Positions 6,825-11,856 of a stretch of DNA of 11,856 nucleotides are shown here, in pieces. Under the pieces are notes generated by a model that saw only the letters and a list, made by a program, of their open reading frames with translations, had not been told where the DNA came from and did no database searches. The DNA comes from an uncultured Ruminococcus sp. (lineage in GTDB: Bacteria > Bacillota > Clostridia > Oscillospirales > Ruminococcaceae). Location of the stretch: contig CAMNMO010000053.1 in NCBI GenBank assembly GCA_946544695.1, positions 1-11,856 of the forward strand, read 5' to 3'. Within the stretch, counting starts at the first letter, position 1, and each line of letters begins with the position of its first letter. The translations under genes and the position numbers were made by a program.

Positions 6825-7823
6825 TCAGCGGCTTACTATGTCTATGATGCCCTCGATTATCTGAGGGTCGGGGTAGTCCTTGCCTTTCGTGCCGTACAGC
6901 ATTGCAAATTTGAAGTTGTCTGCCATACATTCTTCGGGGTCTATGACATAATAGGTGTTCGTACCGAATACCTCATCGAAGTTTGATGCCTGTTCTCTTG
7001 TATAGTAAGTATCTGTGCCGTCGATGGGTACAAGCACAACGTCCTTGCAGTCATCGTCACTTGACTTCGCTTCGGCATAGTCCTTGGTGGTTATAAAAAC
7101 AGCGAAGCAGTCTATATCCCTGCCGTCTATGTTGAAGGTAGCATAGGCGTTATGGTGTTCCACATCGGGGTTGCTGGAATATTTGTCTTTCAGGCAGGGC
7201 GGCAGTTCAAAATCGTGGTCTGCAACGGTGAAGTTTATGAGCGAGTACATCTGTGCCCTGAATTCGGGGTCACATCTGGTGAGGCAGTGGAAATACTCAT
7301 GCCACAATAACTCATCAAGTGTATTCTGCCCGGGGATAAGGTCTATTAATGCAAACACCGTAGCTATCTTGTCATTAAGATATATCTCGGTGCCGTGGGT
7401 ATATCCGCCGGCACCTGATTCGAGCTGCATATCAGCGGATATCATGACTATCTCATCTGTCTCGGGAAGCTTATAACCGTTTCTTTTCAGCGTTCTGCTC
7501 ATTTTGGCAAAGCGGCGGTCGATGGAATACTTTTCAAAAAAGCTGAACTCATTCACGCTGTCAGCGGACTTTTCCAGCAGTTCGTCCATTGTGCCGCCTG
7601 TCTTTTTCAGCCTGAAATCAATATCGTTCTGCGTGTAATTGTCGTAGTATTCGGTGTTTGCAAGCATCAGTTCTCTGCCTTCCTCTGCGGTGGCAAAACG
7701 GTGCGGGATATCCTGCGAGTATACCTTTGTCATGATGATATCATATACTATAAACAGCAGTATGATGCCAAGCAGTATCAGCAGTATTTTCTTTACACCG
7801 AATTTTCGTTTTTTCTTTTCCAT
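6825..7823 (-). CDS. Membrane-anchored zinc metallopeptidase-like protein, 332 aa
   Basis: The lysine-rich N-terminus (MEKKKRKFGVKK) is followed by a single hydrophobic helix (about residues 13-30), so the bulk is predicted to lie outside the membrane. A HEYFH motif in LLWHEYFHCL (His175, Glu176, His179) fits HExxH zinc peptidases. PEECMADNF at 296-304 offers Glu297/Glu298 as a possible third ligand, as in gluzincins, which place a Glu well downstream. I do not recognise the exact family or substrate; wall, peptide or toxin-processing roles are all open. AAGGAG (7837-7832) lies 8 nt before the ATG. It has its own promoter and terminator and no partner gene, so it is a single-gene unit divergent from the amidase-like gene. 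Confidence is high that it is a gene and moderate that it is a peptidase. Confidence 0.8.
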   Translation of the reverse strand: MEKKKRKFGVKKILLILLGIILLFIVYDIIMTKVYSQDIPHRFATAEEGRELMLANTEYYDNYTQNDIDFRLKKTGGTMDELLEKSADSVNEFSFFEKYSIDRRFAKMSRTLKRNGYKLPETDEIVMISADMQLESGAGGYTHGTEIYLNDKIATVFALIDLIPGQNTLDELLWHEYFHCLTRCDPEFRAQMYSLINFTVADHDFELPPCLKDKYSSNPDVEHHNAYATFNIDGRDIDCFAVFITTKDYAEAKSSDDDCKDVVLVPIDGTDTYYTREQASNFDEVFGTNTYYVIDPEECMADNFKFAMLYGTKGKDYPDPQIIEGIIDIVSR

Positions 7824-7870
7824 GTTTCGTTCTCCTTATCTTTGGTCTGTATTTGTTATCGGCATTATGC

Positions 7871-7899
7871 ATTATATCATGCTGTTCGTGAGATTTCAA
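7871..7899 (-). promoter_or_regulatory. Promoter of the metallopeptidase-like gene
   Basis: On the minus strand TTGAAA (7899-7894) and TATAAT (7876-7871) lie 17 nt apart, giving a leader of about 40 nt. Confidence 0.8.
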
Positions 7900-7923
7900 T
7901 AACTGTTTCCCGAAATGCTTTTT

Positions 7924-7935
7924 TTCGGTACCGAA
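7924..7935. promoter_or_regulatory. 12-bp perfect palindrome, possible operator
   Basis: TTCGGTACCGAA lies 24 bp upstream of the -35 box of the minus-strand metallopeptidase promoter. A regulator site is possible but unproven. Confidence 0.25.
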
Positions 7936-7982
7936 CGGTCAGAACTGCGGCAATGCTGCATAAGCTGTCATATAATATGATG

Positions 7983-8139
7983 TGGTTATCCCGCTGACAC
8001 ACCACAAAAACAGCGGCTATACAGAACTTAAGGTTCTTGGCGTATATCTTTCCCCCGCCGCAGGCGGGGGAAAGATATACAACGCTCAATTATCCTTTTG
8101 TTCACCGCATTTTTAGTTGGTGTACTAAAGGGATAGTCA
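7983..8139. repeat. Foldback repeat element C (157 bp)
   Basis: The left end (7983-8004) begins TGGTTATCCCGCTGACACAC. The right end (8118-8139), reverse-complemented, matches the left end of repeat B at 18 of 22 positions. A 39-nt hairpin (8042-8080), arms GTATATCTTTCCCCCGCC with a GCA loop, is perfect over 18 bp and sits exactly at the element centre. Three arm bases differ from repeat B, and each is matched by a compensating change in the other arm. A 16-bp direct repeat flanks it (7967-7982 and 8136-8151, GTCATATAATATGATG), which could be a target duplication or the start of truncated copy D. Confidence 0.75.
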
Positions 8140-8145
8140 TATAAT
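8117..8145 (+). promoter_or_regulatory. Repeat-borne promoter for the amidase-like gene
   Basis: TTGGTG (8117-8122) lies in the right end of repeat C, and TATAAT (8140-8145) in the adjoining direct repeat, 17 nt apart. It predicts a start near 8152 and a leader of about 140 nt made mainly of copy D. Confidence 0.5.
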
Positions 8146-8236
8146 ATGATGCTCCCGCTGACACACCACACTGAACAGCCTTCTGATAAGGTAACAATAG
8201 CTGATGTTACAGCGGTGTGTAAAATGGTGTTATTAC
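8136..8236. repeat. Truncated repeat copy D
   Basis: Starts with the same 16 bp that precede repeat C, then lacks TGGTTAT and resumes CCCGCTGACACACCACA. Positions 8154-8183 match the reverse complement of the right end of repeat B (6609-6638) at 26 of 30. Positions 8206-8230 match the reverse complement of B at 6501-6525 at 22 of 25. The central hairpin is missing, so this looks like an internal-deletion derivative holding both end types. Confidence 0.55.
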
Positions 8237-8293
8237 ATTTCCATCATTAATACACCGAAAATGCGGGGCAGTCATCTGTGGGAGGATCTTGCC

Positions 8294-8779
8294 GTGACAG
8301 AATATTTACTTGATATTGAAGCCGAGATAAGCTACGCACGCAGGTGGGCGTTTTCATTTTCACCCGACTACTATAACTTTGAAGATCTCGGCGGTGACTG
8401 TACGAACTTCATTTCTCAGTGCCTTTACGCAGGCGGTGCGGTGATGAACTTCACCCCTGACACGGGCTGGTATTATATTTCCCAAAACGACCGTGCAGCC
8501 GCCTGGACGGGTGTTATGTACTTTTACAGGTTCATCGTAAATAACCGCTCGGCGGGACCTTTTGGCAGGGAAGTGCCCCTTGCCGATGCGGCGGTGGGTG
8601 ATGTTATACAGCTTGGCAGCGGCAGCAGGTTTTATCACAGCCTGCTGGTAACAGCCGTGCGCAGCGGCATGCCTTATGTGGCAGCACATACCTTTGCTGC
8701 CTTCGACCGCCCGCTTGACTCATACTCCTATGAAAAAGCCAGATGCATAAATATCATCGGCGCAAGAAGATATGGGTGA
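8294..8779 (+). CDS. Amidase_6-like putative cysteine amidase, 161 aa
   Basis: Matches the pattern of the putative amidase domain family (PF12671, NlpC/P60-like fold): an early helix YARRWAFSFSP, then GGDCTNFISQCLYAGG with the candidate nucleophile Cys36, a WTGV block (71-74), GDVIQL (102-107), FYHSLLVT with candidate His115, and VAAHTF...DRPLDSY near the end. The expected reaction is amide or peptide hydrolysis; the substrate is unknown. I chose GTG at 8294 because GGAGG (8281-8285) precedes it by 8 nt and the family's first helix starts right after. An ATG at 8204 is in frame, but it has no site and would translate repeat D. From either start there is no signal peptide or membrane helix, which is unusual if the target is the cell wall. 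Single gene with a terminator. Confidence 0.85.
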   Translation: MTEYLLDIEAEISYARRWAFSFSPDYYNFEDLGGDCTNFISQCLYAGGAVMNFTPDTGWYYISQNDRAAAWTGVMYFYRFIVNNRSAGPFGREVPLADAAVGDVIQLGSGSRFYHSLLVTAVRSGMPYVAAHTFAAFDRPLDSYSYEKARCINIIGARRYG

Positions 8780-8792
8780 AAGGGGCTGCAAG

Positions 8793-8838
8793 GCAAAAAA
8801 ACAGCACCGCAGGTCATGCATGCGGTGCTGCTGTGTTT
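8793..8838. terminator. Bidirectional terminator between convergent genes
   Basis: CAGCACCGCA (8802-8811) pairs perfectly with TGCGGTGCTG (8821-8830). AAAAAAA (8795-8801) on the left gives a strong U-run on the minus strand for the decarboxylase gene. CTGTGTTTTA on the right serves the amidase gene. Confidence 0.85.
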
Positions 8839-8845
8839 TATCATG

Positions 8846-9571
8846 TCATTCGCCCTGTTCGACTTTTTTGATGTCGTCATTCGATGCACTTTTGAGGGAG
8901 TAGGTATCAAATGCGGGTTCGGTGGGCAGCTGTATCTCGATGTTGTTTATCTTGATCTCCTGTGCCTTGCCTTCGGACATCTCCAGTTCAAATACGTGGC
9001 CGCCCTTTGTTCTGTCGTCTGATACAAAATGCAGGTGCCAGCCCGCAGCATTTATGCCGTCCATATAATCGGGATAATAAACGCATACCAGTGAACCGCT
9101 GATATCCTCAAATTCAAAATCCTTCTGTGTCACGCTGAGGGCGTCTTTCAGGGAGACATGGTGTGCCTTGTAACCCGATTCTGACCTTGCACATACCTTA
9201 GTAAAGCTGCCGTCGATACGCACCAGATGCATGCTGTTCAGCCCGAAATGTTCTTCTATCTTCAGGGTCAGCTGTTCTTTCAGCATGGCTATGTTATCCA
9301 TCTTCCCGAGCGAAAAACCCCTTGCGTCCTCCATTTTTGCCACCGATGAGAACGGCACGCCCGTGCTGCCATCGGCTTCTGTAACAGCACCGTTGTCCGA
9401 TGCCCTGTAACAGTGTCCGTCAAGAACTATCATCTCGCCGTTTACGTCTTCAAATGTACCAAGCCCCGTGTCGCCGTGACAAAGCAGTTCTGAGACCGTC
9501 ACCACCGATTTTGAATATCCCAGCGCCAGTGCCTGCAAAGTCGATACCTGATACATCTTGTGTTCTTTCAT
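8846..9571 (-). CDS. budA: Alpha-acetolactate decarboxylase, 241 aa
   Basis: Converts 2-acetolactate to (R)-acetoin and CO2 (EC 4.1.1.5) in the cytoplasm, the committed step of acetoin/butanediol overflow from pyruvate. Family landmarks are all present: MYQVSTLQAL near the start, LLCHGDTGLGTF, GEMIVLDG, VRIDGSF, and the zinc site WHLHFVSDDRTKGGHV. In that site His179, His181 and His192 (numbered from the ATG) keep the H-x-H-x10-H spacing of the characterised Bacillus enzyme. A Glu near the C-terminus (KKVEQGE) is a candidate for its catalytic C-terminal Glu. Length is normal. I chose ATG at 9571, 8 nt from AAGGAGG (9586-9580); a GTG one codon upstream at 9574 is also possible. No acetolactate synthase or butanediol dehydrogenase gene lies in the window. 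It sits just downstream of a 53-codon ORF and shares its promoter. Confidence 0.96.
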   Translation of the reverse strand: MKEHKMYQVSTLQALALGYSKSVVTVSELLCHGDTGLGTFEDVNGEMIVLDGHCYRASDNGAVTEADGSTGVPFSSVAKMEDARGFSLGKMDNIAMLKEQLTLKIEEHFGLNSMHLVRIDGSFTKVCARSESGYKAHHVSLKDALSVTQKDFEFEDISGSLVCVYYPDYMDGINAAGWHLHFVSDDRTKGGHVFELEMSEGKAQEIKINNIEIQLPTEPAFDTYSLKSASNDDIKKVEQGE

Positions 9572-9596
9572 CACATTATCCTCCTTATATTGTCAT

Positions 9597-9758
9597 TTAC
9601 GCTGAGAGCATATATTTAAGCGTATCCTTGTTGGGTATTATGGCGCTGCGTATTATGTTTTCGATCATCAGCGGCAGCTTCTTTTCTGCCGTATCGTTGA
9701 CTGCGGCATAAACACCTGTATTTGCACCTATTATGTTAAGTTCATTAAGCTTGTTCAT
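9597..9758 (-). CDS. Possible small protein, 53 aa, upstream of the decarboxylase
   Basis: This short frame starts MNKLNELNIIGANTGVYAAV and ends KYMLSA. Codon use resembles its neighbours, the product is soluble and helix-prone, and it ends 25 nt before the decarboxylase ATG, as in an operon. I recognise no family. Two points count against it: no ribosome binding site precedes the ATG, and the ATG lies only 3 nt after a perfect -10 box, so the predicted transcript would begin inside codon 2. It may be a remnant, use another promoter or start, or simply be an open 5' leader. Confidence 0.4.
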   Translation of the reverse strand: MNKLNELNIIGANTGVYAAVNDTAEKKLPLMIENIIRSAIIPNKDTLKYMLSA

Positions 9759-9760
9759 AT

Positions 9761-9789
9761 ATTATAACATAAAACAGTTAATTTGTCAA
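9761..9789 (-). promoter_or_regulatory. Perfect promoter of the acetolactate decarboxylase gene
   Basis: On the minus strand TTGACA (9789-9784) and TATAAT (9766-9761) are both consensus and 17 nt apart. The predicted start is near 9755, giving a leader of about 180 nt to the decarboxylase ATG. Confidence 0.85.
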
Positions 9790-9840
9790 TGAGTTGTAGG
9801 CAATTTGCATAATTATATTATTGCGGGTAAATTTGACCAT

Positions 9841-9877
9841 AATAAAAAGTCTGCACAGCCGTAGCTTTGCAGACTTT
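9841..9877 (-). terminator. Terminator of the ApbE operon
   Basis: A 10-bp perfect stem (9846-9855 with 9868-9877) and 12-nt loop are followed on the minus strand by TTTTTATTAT. It begins about 12 nt past the stop codon of the last gene. Confidence 0.85.
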
Positions 9878-9889
9878 CTGTTGCTATTA

Positions 9890-10381
9890 TCAGTTTTTAT
9901 TCAGTCGTTTGGTTATCAGCTGTGCGCTTATGCCTGTGAACAGTCCTGCGATGCAGCCCGAGATAAGCAGAAACGGCAGATAGCCTATGACAGTTTTGCT
10001 TTTGAGCACTATCATCGCCACCGTTATCTGACCTATGTTGTGCAGCACCGCCCCGATGACGCTCAGAAACCAGATGTTCTTTTCATCGGCTATGCGCCTA
10101 AGCAGCACCATTCCCGCAAAGCATAAAACGCCGCCCGCTATGCTGTACCACAGTGCCATCAGGTTGCCCGAGAAAAGCGCACCCAGCAGTATCCGTGAAA
10201 ACAGCATCATGGCAGTTTCGGCGGGCGTGAAAGTGTATATGCAGTACACCGTCACGATATTTGCAAGCCCCAGTTTCACCCCGGGTATAGGCACGATATC
10301 GGGTATGCGCAGTTCGATGATGAATATTATCAGCGCAAGGCAGGTAAGCAGCCCCAGCTTTGTCAGTCTTTTTACGTCCAT
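9890..10381 (-). CDS. Gx transporter family membrane protein (heptaprenyl diphosphate synthase component I-like), 163 aa
   Basis: Small integral membrane protein with about five hydrophobic helices. The hallmark is the RIPDIVPIPGVKLGLANIV stretch near the N-terminus (about residues 25-43), typical of the Gx transporter / Hpre_diP_synt_I family, which resembles ECF-type S components. The name 'heptaprenyl diphosphate synthase component I' is historical; no prenyl transferase DDxxD motif is visible. I chose ATG at 10381 because GAGGTGAG (10392-10385) precedes it by 3 nt and overlaps the end of the upstream gene (stop at 10386-10388). A start 8 codons earlier would lie inside that gene. It is the last gene of the ApbE operon. 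In Listeria the comparable protein is EetB of the flavin-based electron-transfer locus (recalled knowledge), so a role in flavin or redox-cofactor handling is inferred. Confidence 0.85.
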   Translation of the reverse strand: MDVKRLTKLGLLTCLALIIFIIELRIPDIVPIPGVKLGLANIVTVYCIYTFTPAETAMMLFSRILLGALFSGNLMALWYSIAGGVLCFAGMVLLRRIADEKNIWFLSVIGAVLHNIGQITVAMIVLKSKTVIGYLPFLLISGCIAGLFTGISAQLITKRLNKN

Positions 10382-10385
10382 AAAC

Positions 10386-10745
10386 TCACCTCGCCGTGCC
10401 GTCAACAGTGCTGTTCTCGTATTCTATGACCAGTCTGTTGGGCAGGCAGACTATCGGCGTGTCGGGTCGCAGTCTGCCTGTTTCTATGCAGATATGGTCG
10501 GGACAGTCAGCGTGCTGCATGCGCACCTCGCCGTCCTTTATCTCGATGATGTTCTTTCGACCTTCATATTCCACCTCGATGTTGCGGTCGGGCGTTCTTG
10601 TTATATCGATGCGGTAAAGCTCTTTGCCGTCCTGCGAGATGATGATGTTCTCGCCCGCAGGTCTGAGCATTAGGTAAGCGCACCATGCCGCCGAAACAAG
10701 CATTATCGCTGCGGTGATGATGATAAAAACCTTTCTCCTGTTCAT
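10386..10745 (-). CDS. NusG domain II-containing protein, membrane anchored, 119 aa
   Basis: One N-terminal membrane helix (about residues 7-27) is followed by an extracytoplasmic NusG domain II-type beta domain (about 33-115, PF07009). The diagnostic run is ADCPDHICIETG (79-90), then PIVCLPNRLVI (97-107), with Cys81, Cys86 and Cys100. It is not the transcription factor NusG: the N-terminal RNA polymerase-binding domain is absent. Its ATG overlaps the ApbE stop codon (ATGA), so translation is coupled, and it is separated from the Gx transporter gene by 4 nt. Proteins of this type (EetA in Listeria, from memory) accompany Gx transporters and ApbE in flavin-based redox systems. The biochemical role is not established; the cysteines might be redox-active or bind metal (inference). 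Confidence 0.88.
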   Translation of the reverse strand: MNRRKVFIIITAAIMLVSAAWCAYLMLRPAGENIIISQDGKELYRIDITRTPDRNIEVEYEGRKNIIEIKDGEVRMQHADCPDHICIETGRLRPDTPIVCLPNRLVIEYENSTVDGTAR

Positions 10746-11782
10746 CTGTGCAGCACCCTGAGTTCTGCGGGCACGGTAAGTTCAAAGCTGTCCTCTATGC
10801 CCTCGGTTATTATGAACTCTCCGCTCTCGGAAATGAGCACCATGTCGAAATCTCCGCTCTCACGCCATAGTTTTTCTGCGCCTTCCTCACCCAGCACGTA
10901 AAGCGAGGTCGAAAGTGCATCGCAGTAACGCCCTTCCTTGCCGATAGCTGTTGCACTTACAAGACCGCTCTCGGCAGGTCTGCCTGTTTTCGGGTCGAGT
11001 ATGTGCTTGTATATCACGCCGTCCTGCTCGAAATAGCGTTCATAGCCGCCCGAGGTTATCACAGCGCCCTCGCCTGTTTCAAGGGTCGCTGCCGAACCGT
11101 CACCGAACGGGTCACGAATGCCTATCTTCCACTTTGTGCCGTCGGGCTTTGTCTCACCCAGCGTCTGTATATTGCCGCCCAGATCAAGCAGCGCACAGCT
11201 GACTCCCTGAGCTTTAAGTGCCTCCACAGCCATGTCGCCCGAACAGCCCTTTGCAACTGCGCCCAGGTCTATCTCCATGTCGGCGGGTATAGTGACTGTG
11301 CTGCCGTCAAGCGCTATCCTGTCAACGCCCGTGTGTGTCATAAGCTCATCTATCTCACTGTCATCGGGCACACGGTATTCACCTGTTGTGAAGCCCCATG
11401 CGCACAGCACGGGGTAAAGGCTTATGTCAAGCGCACCTGATGTTTTGCCGTGCATGTCTATCGCAAGGGAAAGCAGGTCTGCCGTTTCGGGACTGACTGC
11501 CGTTCCGCTGCCGTCAGCATGGTCAACGGCATATATCTCGCTTGCCGTATCTGTCACGGACCACAGCTTTTCCAACCGTGATATCTCGTCAGTCGCAGCT
11601 TTTATGCCTGCATCACGGTTTTCGCCGTAGGCAGTAACGGTTATATATGTATCCATTGCAAAAAGCGAACCGCTTGACTTCTCATTCGGGTCGGAAGCGG
11701 GTGAAGCCGCTTTGCTGTCACCGCAAGAGGAAAGCATGGTCAGGCAGACAAGCACAGGCAGCACGGGGGATAGTTTTCGCAT
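10742..11782 (-). CDS. apbE: FAD:protein FMN transferase (ApbE), lipoprotein, 346 aa
   Basis: Transfers FMN from FAD to threonine residues of target redox proteins (EC 2.7.1.180), here on the outer face of the membrane. The N-terminus is a lipoprotein signal: MRKL, a hydrophobic core, and lipobox LSSC with lipidated Cys20. The ApbE domain spans about 38-325: MDTYITVTAYG (43-53), DLGAVAKG (172-179), LLDLGGNIQTLG (198-209), KHILDPKTGRPA (259-270) and CDALSTSLYVLG (287-298). Length is normal. ATG at 11782 has AAGGAG (11795-11790) 7 nt away. It is the first gene of a three-gene operon with NusG-II and Gx genes. No obvious flavinylation target (FMN-bind domain with a DGxSGAT-type motif), Rnf or Ndh2 gene lies in the window, so the substrate is encoded elsewhere or beyond the edge. 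Confidence 0.97.
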   Translation of the reverse strand: MRKLSPVLPVLVCLTMLSSCGDSKAASPASDPNEKSSGSLFAMDTYITVTAYGENRDAGIKAATDEISRLEKLWSVTDTASEIYAVDHADGSGTAVSPETADLLSLAIDMHGKTSGALDISLYPVLCAWGFTTGEYRVPDDSEIDELMTHTGVDRIALDGSTVTIPADMEIDLGAVAKGCSGDMAVEALKAQGVSCALLDLGGNIQTLGETKPDGTKWKIGIRDPFGDGSAATLETGEGAVITSGGYERYFEQDGVIYKHILDPKTGRPAESGLVSATAIGKEGRYCDALSTSLYVLGEEGAEKLWRESGDFDMVLISESGEFIITEGIEDSFELTVPAELRVLHR

Positions 11783-11821
11783 AAAGCATCTCCTTAAATA
11801 CGTTTGTATGAACTAACGGGA

Positions 11822-11850
11822 ATTATATCACAAAAAAGCTGAAAAGTCAA
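11822..11850 (-). promoter_or_regulatory. Promoter of the apbE operon
   Basis: On the minus strand TTGACT (11850-11845) and TATAAT (11827-11822) lie 17 nt apart, with a predicted start near 11815. This makes apbE the first gene of its transcript. Confidence 0.85.
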
Positions 11851-11856
11851 CCTGAG

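Noticed and set aside
1..8236. Repeats as a CRISPR array
   Set aside because: Copies are kilobases apart, about 160 bp long and inverted-repeat bounded, with no regular spacers and no cas genes.
8204..8293. Thirty-codon N-terminal extension of the amidase-like protein
   Set aside because: It would translate repeat D and has no ribosome binding site, whereas GGAGG at 8281-8285 marks the GTG at 8294.

Overview
The window looks like chromosomal DNA from a low-to-mid GC anaerobic Firmicute, most likely a Ruminococcus-like member of the Clostridia. This rests on strong AGGAG-type ribosome binding sites, many near-consensus sigma-A promoters, frequent ATA isoleucine codons, a SBP-permease fusion of the Gram-positive GlnPQ type, and an ApbE/NusG-II/Gx-transporter gene trio. 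The species assignment is inference. I see no rRNA, tRNA, CRISPR array, phage gene or transposase.

Layout. (1) 1-283: a foldback repeat (A), then a promoter. (2) 284-1159: a hypothetical cytoplasmic protein with its own promoter and terminator. (3) 1422-6294: a two-gene amino-acid ABC transporter operon. Its first gene is an unusual 1260-residue fusion: an N-terminal anchor, seven alternating half and whole solute-binding modules, and a PAAT-type permease. Its second gene is the ATPase, with an extra C-terminal domain resembling a GHKL/RsbW-like fold. A terminator follows. (4) 6295-6824: 530 bases with no credible gene, but with a perfect consensus promoter, an operator-like palindrome over the start site, foldback repeat B and a bidirectional terminator. 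This layout would make a roughly 330-nt RNA. (5) 6825-7823 (minus): a membrane-anchored HEYFH metallopeptidase-like protein. (6) 7824-8293: intergenic, with the peptidase promoter, foldback repeat C and a truncated copy D, one end of which supplies a promoter for the next gene. (7) 8294-8779: an amidase_6-like protein. (8) 8846-9571 (minus): acetolactate decarboxylase, preceded by a 53-codon small ORF whose ATG sits too close to a perfect promoter. (9) 9890-11782 (minus): a tightly coupled three-gene operon of ApbE lipoprotein, NusG domain II protein and Gx transporter-like membrane protein, with its own promoter and terminator.

Functionally the window combines amino-acid uptake, acetoin formation (pyruvate overflow) and flavin-linked cell-surface redox biology. 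The genes form independent transcription units rather than one pathway. The most unusual items are the permuted multi-SBP transporter with a 365-bp exact internal duplication, its ATPase with an appended regulatory-looking domain, the orphan metalloregulator-like promoter, and the foldback repeat family whose central hairpins differ between copies by compensating changes.
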